Source: Seison nebaliae (lineage: Eukaryota; Rotifera; Pararotatoria; Seisonacea; Seisonidae). From it: DNA of 64,000 bases. This document shows, piece after piece, positions 38,601 to 49,708 of this stretch (position 1 is its first letter; every line of letters begins with the position of its first letter). The stretch spans positions 1 through 64,000 of the forward strand of contig JALJEE010000596.1 of the NCBI GenBank assembly GCA_023231475.1, written 5' to 3'. The translations under genes and the position numbers were made by a program. The notes beneath the pieces were generated by a model. That model saw only the letters and a program-made list of their open reading frames with translations, was not told where the DNA came from and made no database searches.

Positions 38601-38984
38601 CAGAATCAACTGGATTACTAAAAAAGAAATTGATATTTCTTATTCGAAATATTCTCACACTAACTCATCCGACACATCTCGGAAATTATTGAGGGAATAT
38701 GATGTAGGTACGAATTGATCGAAATCATCACTATGGTTTTCTTCATTCTCTTCGATAAACAATTCACAATTGTTTTCGTTCATTATTTGAAGTTCACCTA
38801 ATAATTCAACAAGATAAATTCAAACTTTATTTATTTGAATTTTAAAAAAATTGTAGAAACCTTTTTCTCGAATTTTTAAGAAATCATCATTGGAATAAGT
38901 CAATTGATTTTGTTTAAATGGATATAGATAATTGTCGATGATGTGTGATTTTTTGAAACGCTTAATGAATCCTTTCTTTCCCAT
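35610..38984 (-). CDS. Unidentified 609-residue basic/Ser-rich protein
   Basis: Seven exons: 38984-38861, 38797-38665, 38617-38525, 38384-38270, 38235-38172, 38139-38049 and 36819-35610 (1830 nt, all phases consistent). The N-terminus is basic (MGKKGFIKRFKK) and is followed by an acidic region. The middle holds FVERVVHELFHRIISSF and a Tyr-rich run. The large last exon is low complexity, with RPRVVFNTPPQSRKGILK, a Trp/Arg cluster (SWSWRWRRRLQL) and many Ser/Arg motifs. RVVF fits the protein-phosphatase-1 docking pattern RVxF, which is suggestive only. Two of the introns are only 34 and 32 bp, so exons 4-6 are the least certain part. The last exon alone (from an ATG at 36761) could be a separate 383-codon gene. 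A donor-like site at the very 3' end leaves room for another exon. No family is recognised. Confidence 0.5.
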
Positions 38985-40141
38985 ATTCTCTCCTTCCAAA
39001 TTATTGAGGGGAAATTTGAGTTATCTTCAAAATCAAATTATTCCATCGATATATCCATCGACATCATGATTATGGAATCGCGATGAGATTTTATTGATAA
39101 AATCGAAAGAACATTAATTGTGTTTGGGGTAGAATTGGTACAAAATAAATAAAGTTAAATTAGAGAAGAATTGTGAATATGTTTCATGTGAAATTGATGA
39201 TATTCGATTCTTCTAATAAGACGGGGAAGGAAGGAAGAAAACAATTTTGAGAATGAATAAGTTCAATGTAAACTTTTGATACGAAAACAATTAGAGATGT
39301 AACAATAAAAAAATTAGAAAAAGTATCCTTATGCAAATAGTAATAATGAGAAGAATGATAAGAAGAGTAATTGAATTATCAATTTTCCTGTTAACTATTA
39401 TTACCAGTTTCAATTTGTAAAGTTTCTCCTTCCTTCCTTCCTTTTATTCCTTCTCTTCCACGACTGATGATGATGGAAGGAAAGAAGTATTTTTCGTTTC
39501 TTTTTTTTATATTATACTTCTTTTTTAACATAAATAAATTCTTTTTTCACAATACATTCTGCATTCGATGATTACGACTCTTACATCATTCCACTAGCAG
39601 TGGGACAATGAATGAGAATGACGTTAAAGAGAAAAACTTATATTCTCCTTAATTGTTCCATAGATAATCAACAGACCGTTGTCTCTTTCAAATTCGCCTT
39701 TAAACAACATAATCTGGTCAACTTTTCCATTTTATCCATCAGTAGGACGTTACATAATCTTTGTTTTCACACTGAATAGTTTGTAAACGATTTAATTGAC
39801 AGCATCACATTATGATTCACATATGATAATCATATTGGAGGAATTTATTAGGATTCTTAACGACAAAGATTGTTCGGAAACGAAACTTCCTTCCTTCTCT
39901 TAAATGAGTCGATGACGGTTCGTTGTTGTTCTGAAGTTCTTTAAATTCGTCTTTTTATTAAGCTTTATTATTCATCGTATTCTCCGATTAGAAGTGTACG
40001 GGGAAGATGTGTTTGTCAAACAAAAGAGGAGGAATTTAGAAATCATTTCCACTGAACATATTCATAAAATGGATGGATTAGAAATGTGGAGAATAATGTT
40101 GAAAACAGGAATCAAAAAATTGAGTTTACTTTCATTCAGTT
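38985..40141. other. 1.2 kb intergenic region
   Basis: Between RAB21 and the unidentified 609-residue gene, both on the minus strand. It is AT-rich with pyrimidine runs; no gene or RNA is recognised. Confidence 0.4.
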
Positions 40142-40771
40142 CTAATTATTACAACAACGTTTTCGGTCATTAATATTCGTATCATCGATAATTTGAATAA
40201 TTTCATCATTCTGTCGATGACTAAACATCGACGATGATGATTCGTTTGCTTCATTCGAATTCTTCATCGAATACATTCTCTTCGAAAAATCGACAAACAT
40301 CTCAACAATTCCTCGATTGAATTTGGCTGATGTAGAATAATGAGTAGCAGATACATCAGCCGCATAACTTATCGCCGTTTCCATGGGAACGACTCGTTTC
40401 TCTTCCATATCAATCTTATTAGCAATGATAGCGATGCAACAATCATCTTCCAATTGTTGTCGGAGTTCTTTCGCCCAAACCTTCACTCTTTCAAACGAAT
40501 ACATATCTGTGATATCATATACGAGTAACGCACCTTGACTATTCCGATAATAGAGAGGTCCCAACGTATCAAACCTTTCTTGTCCAGCTGTGTCCCAAAT
40601 ATCTAACGTAATCGATAATGTTCCTATATTCAATCGTTTCGAATTAAAAGTTGCTTGAATAGTTGCATGCCGTTTATCATCGAACTTATCGAAGATAAAT
40701 CGGTTCATAATCGAAGTCTTCCCAACGTTTCCATCGCCAAGAAGTACGACTTTGAAAGAATTACGAAGCAT
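40142..40771 (-). CDS. RAB21: Small GTPase RAB21
   Basis: Single coding exon, 209 aa. It has all the GTP-binding motifs: GDGNVGKTS (P-loop), the switch-I Thr region (HATIQATFNSKRLNIG, typical of RAB21), WDTAGQERF (switch II), NKID (base recognition) and TSAK. The C-terminus RKRCCNN carries a double-Cys prenylation site a little in from the end. RAB21 works on early endosomes and in integrin and phagocytic trafficking. Family-specific residues (LNIG, LGPLYYR, GALLVYDIT) separate it from RAB5 and RAB22. TTATCAG directly precedes the ATG, and a GTAAGA donor lies about 70 bp upstream, so a 5' UTR intron is likely. Confidence 0.95.
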   Translation of the reverse strand: MLRNSFKVVLLGDGNVGKTSIMNRFIFDKFDDKRHATIQATFNSKRLNIGTLSITLDIWDTAGQERFDTLGPLYYRNSQGALLVYDITDMYSFERVKVWAKELRQQLEDDCCIAIIANKIDMEEKRVVPMETAISYAADVSATHYSTSAKFNRGIVEMFVDFSKRMYSMKNSNEANESSSSMFSHRQNDEIIQIIDDTNINDRKRCCNN

Positions 40772-41320
40772 CTGATAATTTGAAATGCTTCAATAATTTT
40801 AATTATATAATTCGTTAATATTTTCTATTTATCTCCCCTCTTACAATCCTCATTCAGTAACATGTTTTGAAAGATAAACAAATTTAATTATTCATTTTGA
40901 CACTTATTTATTCCAAATTTTTTTATTTACCATTTTCAATATAATTTCCTAAACGACATAATATTGTAATAATCCTACAACACATCTTATAACAACTTTT
41001 TTACTTTTTTACTTTATTTTTAATTTAGTTTCATAAGTAAACTTTTGTCTAAAAAATATTCGTCAAAACACATAAATAACACTATATTTAAAAAATTTTC
41101 TGAAGACTTGAAAATTCGTAAGAAAGACGACAAAGGAGAACTTCTAAAAGTTAGTACCCTCCAACATTTCCACCAATTATTCAAACTAGTACTTTGTCGA
41201 AAGAAACTGAAATTCTCCAAAAAAATTTTAAGAACAATATAAATTGTTCAGAATTGTGATGGGAAATACAAAATTTCCTCGCAATCATAATCATTGAGTG
41301 AAAATTGTTGTTGTTCGAAT
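40772..41320. other. 550 bp intergenic region
   Basis: RAB21 5' flank and 3' flank of the propeller protein gene. Nothing else is seen. Confidence 0.4.
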
Positions 41321-42974
41321 TCAGGGAGTTTTCTTATATTTCTTTAATTTTTCATTCCATTGATAAACTAATAGTCCACCTTCAGTCTGATTAGCCACCA
41401 ATAGGAAATTTTCAAACACACCAATAGTTCCCACCTGGAAACCACAGCCGATACTCTGAATCACTTGGATTGGCATCGAACGTCCATAGATGAATATTCG
41501 TTTCTGTGTTGCAAATATGAGATGAGATTTAGTGGCTTCGAACGCAACAATTTTAGTGCGTTCTGGTTGAGCGAATCTCATTTCTTGGATTACCCAACTA
41601 TTTTCCGCTTTCTCTTCTTTTTCCTTTTCTTCCTTATTTGTATTCGACTTTGTATTACGACTAAATCGATATGTTCGATTGGCATCATCAATTATCAGAT
41701 AATGAATGGACTTATCATTCGTCGGATAGGATAATCGTCTAATGGATTTGGGTGAGCAATTGGTTGGACTCATATCTACACATTTGACACTTTGACCATT
41801 CGTATAATTTAGCCACTGAACCCGGTTATTATACTTGTCAGCAACCAGAAGAACGTCACTCGTTAGGAATGGAGCAATTGATGCAGCCATATAATATTCA
41901 CCGAATTGTGCACCAATTTTATTTGCCATCTTTCTAACTAAATTCCCGTTCAACTCATGAATATAAATTCCAGGTTGTTTGTTGTCACATTCACAAATGA
42001 AAAGTAAATTCTGATAAATTGTCATATCATGAATGTCTGAGTAACAGGTTTTGATCCAATCTGAATCGAACAAATATTTCCGTTTCTTTCCTTCAGAAAT
42101 TTTCCAACAAAAAACTTTCGTCGATGTTCCCGTAATTATTCCTTTGTTGAACATACAAATATATTTCCATTTCATCTTATTCACTTCCACGTCGTCAAAT
42201 ATTATCCTTCTCCGATTCACCAATAGTTGTCCCACATTATTCTTCTCATCTTCAGATATTTCACTCGTATTTTTATTCTTTATTTTCTCTACACTCTTCA
42301 TCAAATGATTAGCGACATCTTCCATTTCCACCTTAAACTTTTCCGGCAATATAGGAATATCCGTTTTCAAAAGGAAATTTGTGGAATTTTTAATTTCTTC
42401 AGTCAACAAATTGATAATTCGATGAAACTGTTTCAAGATCTCTTCAGCATTGTTATCTCCCTCCAATTTCATTTCATCCTTTTTATTGAAAAATGTATAA
42501 AAGGCTTTCTGTTTCACATTCAACATCTGCGTTTGCACTCGCTCCAAATCATTTTTCACCGTCATCGCCGTTTTCCTAATTCGAAAAATAGTTTTAAACA
42601 AATTTTAAAAAATGTCTTAATTGAAACTCATATTTGATACATTTACCGAGATCTTCACTTTGTTTATTAAATAATTTATTGATTGTACATAACGCGTGAT
42701 TATAATTCTTTCGGAAATCCTCCAACACACTGTTCCTCTTTGCTAAACGAACTTTTAGATTTGATAATAATTTTATTTATCTAAATAACATTGAAATAAG
42801 AAGAAAACTTTGAGCTTCATTCACTTTTGAATCGGTCAATATCTTCGAAATTAATTGTTGTTGTTTTGTCGCTGCCGTTTCTAGATGATAATAGAAATCT
42901 TGAATTGTTTCAAAAGTTCCCGCGCAGTGATCGCAATGATGTTCCACTGAAGATGTGATGATTGTGTTATCCAT
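41321..42974 (-). CDS. Zinc-finger/coiled-coil/beta-propeller protein, TRIM-NHL-like
   Basis: Exon 1 (42974-42809) starts with an ATG and encodes a Cys/His pair motif (HCDHCAGTFETIQDFYYHLE) resembling half a B-box or a lone zinc finger. Exon 2 (42751-42647) joins in phase 1 and continues a helical coiled coil. The main exon (about 42575-41321) continues the coil, then has a region of about 280 residues with repeated hydrophobic strands typical of a six-bladed propeller (for example VLLVADKYNNRVQWL, close to an NHL repeat, and VGTIGVFENFLLVANQ). This order resembles TRIM2/TRIM3/LIN-41-type proteins without a RING. The exon 2 donor is phase 1, but the main exon needs phase 2 from its visible acceptor (GAATTAG). 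Either a tiny exon is missing or there is a one-base sequence error. Molecular partners cannot be inferred. Confidence 0.6.
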
Positions 42975-44267
42975 TTTAGGTGAGTTTTATTTCAGTACTT
43001 GAAAATGGAAGAAAATGAAAATTTAATGAAAAATTGATGTAAAATTTTTGATTTGGAAAATCAAAATAAATTCCATTTTTGAACAATCTATATAGAACGA
43101 ATTTGAACGGCTTATCAATATTAGAATAAATGATTTAACTCATTCTTCTTATTGAATTATTTTATTGTTTTTTGTTGATAGTCCTTTCTTCTTCTTTCCT
43201 TCTTCTAACTGTTTTTATTTAGCTTTTTATGTTTTATGAGTTCTCAAAATACCATCAGATCTTCCAAATTGTCACCGATTGGTACAAGTTTCCTTCTAAT
43301 AAATTTTAGTTCTTATGCAATATTAAATTCTTTAGGAAAAGAATCGAGTAAATCGAATCGTCATGAAAATTCGAATCATTCTAAAAGAAGTTAAATTTAA
43401 TATTCTTTTATTATGAAATTACTAAATTTTTAATGTAGTGGGAATAGAAAAATTTAGGAGAGACAAAAAGGATAAACCAAGATGTTTAATTTATTAACTA
43501 GTTTTTAATGTCTTAATTTGTCTTTCAGTTTCTGATGGAAATAAAAAAGATATTCAACTAAAACTAGATAAATTTGCAAGTTTTCAACAATTCAGCGTTG
43601 AAGAAAGAATAATTTTTGAATAAATTCAGAATCTGTTGAAGATCTTCGTGATGTGCCGAGATTAAGTGTTTCAATGAATTCCCCAAGAAATAGTCTCGAT
43701 ATCGATTTGAAAAAGTTTTCTTGTTTTTCAAAAAAATTTTAACTTTAATTTGATTAATCATTCTAAAAGAAAGATCGATTACACAAACAAAGGTTATCAT
43801 AACCAATTGACGGATAAATATGAGAATGAACTAGTTTAATTAAAATTAAAGGTAAATTAACTTTCTTTTATAAAAAGGAGCAACAACCTCGTGCAACTCT
43901 GAATAGAATTAGCATAAGTGAAGTTTGTTCCTCAATTTCATTATTTTAATAATAATATTTAAGAGTGTTGATCATTTAAATCGTCCACGCTCGTTAGCAG
44001 GAATGCCTTCATTGGAGCACACTGAATGGATCACCGGATTTAGAAATGTTAGTTAATTTCTTCTATTAGTCTAATTCGTCTAATAATAAATTAATCGATT
44101 TTACTATCTACGAAATTAGTCGTTACAACAAAGGTTTACTGAAGAGAATATAATAAAACCGAAAAAATAGTCACTTAATATAACTGATCATTTTGTAACG
44201 GTGTTTGCAAAAAAATTTTCTAAATAAATTTCTTAGGTATATTTCTTAATAGTAGCTACATGTCATC
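42975..44267. other. 1.3 kb without a supported gene
   Basis: Very AT-rich. It holds the 5' flank of the propeller protein gene and the 5' flank of the tRNA. No convincing coding sequence. Confidence 0.4.
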
Positions 44268-44340
44268 GGCCGCGTGGCCCAATGGACAAGGCGTCCGACT
44301 TCGAATCGGAAGATTGCAGGTTCGAGTCCTGCCGTGGTCG
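44268..44340 (+). tRNA. tRNA-Arg (anticodon TCG)
   Basis: 73 nt cloverleaf without intron. The acceptor stem is GGCCGCG with CGTGGTC (two G-T pairs), followed by discriminator G. The anticodon stem TCCGA/TCGGA closes the loop CTTCGAA, giving anticodon TCG (reads CGA, Arg). The T-stem GCAGG/CCTGC encloses TTCGAGT. The internal promoter boxes A (TGGCCCAATGG) and B (GGTTCGAGTCC) are intact. There is no T-run directly after the gene; the nearest terminator-like Ts start about 8 bases downstream. Confidence 0.95.
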
Positions 44341-45637
44341 ATAAAATTTTTCAATATTTTTACCACTCAATATTGAATTAGAGTACAAAAATGTACTTGT
44401 TTATTATGAAATATGATGATGAACATAATTATTTCGGAAATATAATCAACTAAAACATAAGTTATTCTTTGGTGTCACATTTAAGTGCTACGATTAGTCA
44501 AAACTTCAGAAGATGATATCGATGGTTTTTCTTTCTAATTTCCATGCATATTTCTAATCATTCACATGAGATAAACTTATTGACGTCACTGTTTGATCTA
44601 CTTATTCGACCAAGAATATTGAATAATTTCAGAATTAAAAGTCAGATATGAGATGATCGTCTGAATTTATCGAGTCATGATATAATTTTGAATAAATTTT
44701 TAATTTCAAATTATTCGACTTTTATTCTATTAGTCAGATGAATAATGGACAATAAGTACAATTTCAGGAGGAGAACTACCTGAAACAGCAAAATAGATGA
44801 ATTGAATGTCAATGATGATAGGAATGCATGTTGTCATGGAAACAGATGGAAAATGTATTAGAAATTTGAAGGTTATGAACCTTTGTCAATTATTAGGGAA
44901 GATGGTGAATGATATTAAAGAGGAATGTATAATAACTATAATAATGTCAACAATTCATTCATGCTTAGTCCGAACGAATCGTAGATGAAGAATCATTATC
45001 AATTATCTTATCATATATTTTTCTGTTCTTCTTATTAATTTATTGAATGACGACAATGATTTAGGTTATCATTCCTCCCTAAATCGTAGATAAAAATGTC
45101 TGGTAGTAGAAGGGAAATTGGTAGTCAGTGAAAATTAAATGAGGAATGTTTGATTAAAAAGTAAAAGCCAGACAAGATATTTCGACGATATGTACGGAGA
45201 GATATGTCGTAGATACCTTTGAAATGATAGAAGTTCCCTCCATTTTATCGAAAAAGGTAGAAATGATTGATATTCAATATAATATTATGCTAATGTTCCA
45301 ATAAGAGAACATCAGAAGATATATGTGACAGATGATTCATATCTCAAAAATGTCTTCATAAAAAAGACTCGTCTGTTCAAAGAGAGATTTTCACAATTTC
45401 GAACAAGCATCGGAAGAAGTCAAAAAATTGTGTGATTGAGAAATATCTCTCTATTTTCACTTAACTATAATTCCACATAAAAAGTCTAACTAATATTTAA
45501 GTGATGACAAATATAATTTAACGTCAATATCGTCATCAAATGAAATAACGTATGAGGAGGATTTCTTATTCGGTCTTATCAAAATTTCATTTAAGTTCAT
45601 TCCTCTAACAATTAAAGTTTCTCTTCTCCAAATTATC
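44341..45637. other. 1.3 kb intergenic region
   Basis: Between the tRNA and the phosphatase-like gene. It should contain that gene's promoter. Only short open frames of chance size. Confidence 0.4.
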
Positions 45638-47167
45638 ATGAGTGGACATAAATTCTCTTACAATAATTCTCGTCGTTTAACATCGAATAATAAATCGCAA
45701 GATGAACATCGTCTTCATAGTCAGACGCCGTCAGCTAACAATTTCTCGAGATATTCCCCAATCTGGAAAACATCACCAGGAGCTGAAGTATTTGCTTTGA
45801 GAGGAAACGATTCAATGTCGTCTATATCTCAGGATGAGAATTCGATTGATTCCAAATACAAAAGTCGATATAAACCGAATAAATACCTATCGAAACGATT
45901 GAGCGATACAAGTGTCACTGGAATTACATTCACCATTTATGACAATGAAGATAATAAGGAGCGTATTATCAATCATGATTATCTCGCTTCACATGTGAAA
46001 GATGCGAAATTGTATCTTCCGAAAATTTGTTTAAGTGACAATGAAAGTTCAACGAATAATAAACGATCGAGTAAGAAAAAGTCAAATCAGAAGATTGAAC
46101 AAAATAATGGAAAAAATAGTTCACAAAAAGTCTTCGTTTATTCTCCATCTTCATCGATCACCGAGAAAAAGAAACCGGTAGTACAATGTAAAATTGATAA
46201 GAATCTACTCCAAATCACAGAAGATTTATATATCGGCTCGTTGTCGAGTTTGAGGAATGAGAAGAATTTGTGTAATAGAAATATCGAATTCTTCATCGAT
46301 TTCACTCATTTGCCGCCAGATTTGTTAAAGAAGCAAAGTCATTTCGGTTTTATTCCGTGTAATTGTAATCTCACTCCAAGAAATTCGAACGAGTCGTTCG
46401 ATAAGAAATCACATTCCAAATGTACGATGGCAATTGATCTGACATCTACAGAACATCTCTCGAAATTTTATTTCGATAACGGTTCTGTTCCACTTCACAA
46501 CGAAATAATTTATGATAAACTAATTTACGAACCTGTTGATATGGATAAGAGGAAGAATTCGAATAATAAACATGGAAGTAATACAACTGATTTATTTGTG
46601 GCTTCTGATTATAAATCATCTCCTCCAGCTTTCACTTATTCGGACATTTATCAGGAATTGGTATCGATGTTCGAATCGATCAATGATTTTATTGGAAAGG
46701 CGAAAAAACAGGATAAATCAGTTTTGATTTATTTAGTCAATAATCCGAAAACAGGAGAATCTACAAATCTTTATGAACAAAGATTATATGGTGAGACATT
46801 GACGAGTAAATATCGAGATATTAATCGAATCTCATCAATCATATTAGATGCCACTATCATCCAATATTTAATGTTGGGTGAACGATTGAAACAAGAGGAA
46901 GCGATCGATAAATATTTGAGGAAGAAACAATCGTCATGTCAAACGAATAATGATACAACTTCAAACAACAACAACAACAACAAGAATAATAATATTGATA
47001 ATGGAATAAATCCAACGACAAATTTTAAATCGAAATGTTCCAGATCATTATCACGATCAACCACCACAACATCGACAACGACATCATCCATCAATTGTAC
47101 GGTGGTAATTGATCAGATGTTACAGAAATATTTATCCTCTATCGAAATGCAAATGTTACGGAGATAA
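45638..47167 (+). CDS. Dual-specificity-phosphatase-like pseudoenzyme
   Basis: Single open exon, 509 aa. The first 190 residues are low complexity (Ser/Asn/Lys). At about 192 it enters a pattern of the dual-specificity phosphatase fold: LLQITEDLYIGSLSSL, then IEFFIDFT. An insert of roughly 150 residues follows, then VLIYLVNNPKTGES (about 361-376) where an active enzyme would have the H-C-x5-R loop. The last fold helices follow (ATIIQYLMLGERLKQEEAID). The catalytic Cys and Arg are absent, so catalysis is not expected; it would act, like STYX-type proteins, as a binding module. The tail is Asn/Ser/Thr-rich. The family call rests on short motif matches and moderate confidence. The stop codon lies 16 bp from the stop of the convergent RGK gene. 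Confidence 0.55.
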   Translation: MSGHKFSYNNSRRLTSNNKSQDEHRLHSQTPSANNFSRYSPIWKTSPGAEVFALRGNDSMSSISQDENSIDSKYKSRYKPNKYLSKRLSDTSVTGITFTIYDNEDNKERIINHDYLASHVKDAKLYLPKICLSDNESSTNNKRSSKKKSNQKIEQNNGKNSSQKVFVYSPSSSITEKKKPVVQCKIDKNLLQITEDLYIGSLSSLRNEKNLCNRNIEFFIDFTHLPPDLLKKQSHFGFIPCNCNLTPRNSNESFDKKSHSKCTMAIDLTSTEHLSKFYFDNGSVPLHNEIIYDKLIYEPVDMDKRKNSNNKHGSNTTDLFVASDYKSSPPAFTYSDIYQELVSMFESINDFIGKAKKQDKSVLIYLVNNPKTGESTNLYEQRLYGETLTSKYRDINRISSIILDATIIQYLMLGERLKQEEAIDKYLRKKQSSCQTNNDTTSNNNNNNKNNNIDNGINPTTNFKSKCSRSLSRSTTTTSTTTSSINCTVVIDQMLQKYLSSIEMQMLRR

Positions 47168-47183
47168 TTTATTATTATGGAAG

Positions 47184-47202
47184 TTAATGATCTTCATCAT
47201 CA

Positions 47203-47242
<40 letters not shown>

Positions 47243-49708
47243 CTTTCTTAAAAATTTGTCTAATCCGATTAAAGATTGTTGTGAGACGTTGATGTCCGTG
47301 ATTCTTCTTTTTCTGTCCGTTGCACTTCTTCGCCAAATGTGTCAAATCAGATTTTGAAGGACGAAAAAATGTTGTTGCTTTCGTGCACGTCTGCAGTTGA
47401 ATCGATGTGTTACTCTCGTTCAATCGTTGAATGAGTCGATTGCGTTTCATGTTTTGTAGTTTAGTAAATGATTTCGATTTGTTCATTTGGAATTCGTCGT
47501 CTTTCCATTTCTGATGAGTGACACGCATTAATTCCGTTGTATACAAGAACATGTTTATACGTAATTGTTTAACAATTCCTGCGAGTAGTTCATCGATATT
47601 ACTATGTAAAGCAGCTGATGTTTCAATCATTTTACAATTATATGACTTCGATAATAACCTCACATCTATTAATTATTAATTAATATTATTATATAATTAA
47701 TTATATAAATTATAAATTTAATTTGAATTTAAAATACAAACCATCTAAACGGACTTGACGAGTGCGAACGAGATCACTTTTATTCCCAACGAGAATTATT
47801 GGTTTATATGAATTCTTCTCCTGTTCTCTCAATCGACGAACGGTATCAGCACATAAACTATAAGTGTATTCGTCAGATATCGCATAAACGAGAACGATGG
47901 CAGCGAATCCATTTGCACCAACATCGCCATCAGAAAAATTATCATTATTTAATGATGCTGTTGTCGTTATCGTCGTTATCGGAGTAGTAGTTGTAGCTGT
48001 TTCTATTAGATCATTCTCATTCAACGATCTTCTAATTCTTTCGATATCTAAATTTTTCGTACCGATTCCCCGATTAACTATCTTCTGTACATGATCGATA
48101 CTCTAACGGATTTAACGGGAAAATAAAACCGATATTCGAAAAACGATAAAAAAAATTGAGAAGTTAAAAGGAGAAAAGAAATTAACAGATGTATCGAGTA
48201 TATCAAAATAAGTATATCTCAGATATGATGGTGAGTTGTCCAATAGAACATGAACTTCATTACAATCAGTTTCAGCTAATAAAATAAATGAAAACTTTAG
48301 ATGAATTGATAAAAATATTCCAACTTATAGAACTTCGAAGTATATATGTGCCACGATATTCACTCGTTTGAAATTGTTTGCCAATTGACGATTTGCCAAC
48401 ACCTGGGAAACCGGCGAATAAGATATCATAATTCTCAATCTTCTCTAACGGATCATCGACATCTAATGATGAAGTCATTTGATCCGTACTCAAATTGGTA
48501 GTGACGGTTGTGATACTTTGATTGGGATAATTATTATTTTGTGTTGAAGCAGAAATTTTCTTTACCGTTTCCTTCGATGTTCCCTTATATTTCATGAGTT
48601 GTTGATGTCTCAATGAGAGTTCGGATTCCGGACGATTTTGTAAACTGAATTTTCTCGGCAATGTTGATTGACGTTGAAGAGCATGGATTCGTTGAGAACC
48701 ATTTCTAATTAATCGTTGACTAGTTGATAAGATTGAATCAGTCTTCTTATGATGGTTCAATTGAGCGTTTGGTGGTAATCTGCGTAAACTTCTAGAAGAT
48801 GAATATTTACTGCTCATCTTCTTTCTTGATGATCGGTTCTTGAAAGAATCGCCTCTGTTTATAATTCCAGAATTTCCAGAAGAATTGAAATTTCTTGTCA
48901 GAATCCAATCGTTCGTATTTCCACTAATGAGTGTGTTCGTGAGATTTGTATCGAACCTTGGAACTGGAACATTAATACTATTCTTCTTTTTCTTATTCCT
49001 CTTATGATTGGAGTGAGTCTGGAGATGTTGCTTTCCATTAGCATGCTCTCCCAATATATTGATATTGCTGTTCGACAGATTCGCATCATTAATCATGTTC
49101 GATAACGATTTTCTCATAGGCAAACTATCACTTCTCTTCTCTCGTCGCCATGAGAAGGATAATGATGATGCTGATGATCTTGGAGAATGTTTCCGAATAG
49201 TTTCATCATTATCTTTCATCATTTCATGATTTATTCTATCGTTTTTGAAAGATGATGAGGATGAATCATTTTGATGACGCTTCATACTTCGTCGAGATTT
49301 CGTCGAACATGTACGAATGAGAATTTGGGGATCGCCCAAACATTTAGTGGAGAATAATAATCTCCTTTCTTCCGCACTCAACAAATAAGCAGGATTCCGT
49401 CTTACATACTTCCCATCATTCTCGATGTAATTGTCCGGATGCTGATTATCTGTTGGTTCGACTATCATGTTTTTCTTCTTCTTCTTTATATTATGAGAAT
49501 CTTTCATTAACTCTTGTCCATAATTTGTGGGAGATTCGTCTTCCATTTCCAATCGTGTCGAACCATCACCATTGCGATGATATAAAGAAATGTTATTGAT
49601 AATTCCATTTGCATTCTCGTTGTCATACTCTTCTATGAAAATTTTTGGATTATTATTATAATTATTGTTCTTGTTATTGTTGTGATAAGTCATGTTTAAT
49701 TCATACAT
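47184..49708 (-). CDS. RGK-family small GTPase (Rad/Gem/Kir/Rem type)
   Basis: Four exons: 49708-48325, 48275-48187, 48102-47742 and 47665-47184 (771 aa, phases consistent). A long Ser/Asn/Arg-rich N-terminus of about 425 residues, including RQSTLPRKFS-like basic Ser motifs, precedes the G domain. The P-loop is GFPGVGKSS. The G3 region is degenerate (FDILDTS, no DTAGQ). Further on are IILVGNKSDLVRTRQV and KMIETSAALHSNIDELL, both hallmark RGK sequences. The C-terminus is basic (RIRQIFKK), then poly-Asn and DDDEDH, with no prenylation Cys. RGK proteins inhibit voltage-gated calcium channels and remodel the cytoskeleton; they are known from animals. The G domain carries an insert of about 40 residues rich in Thr before the GFAAIVLVYAIS strand. 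The N-terminus is longer than in vertebrate members. Confidence 0.9.
47205..47240. repeat. (ATT)n trinucleotide repeat coding poly-Asn
   Basis: About twelve ATT units, read on the minus strand as AAT codons, in the last exon of the RGK gene. Confidence 0.9.
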
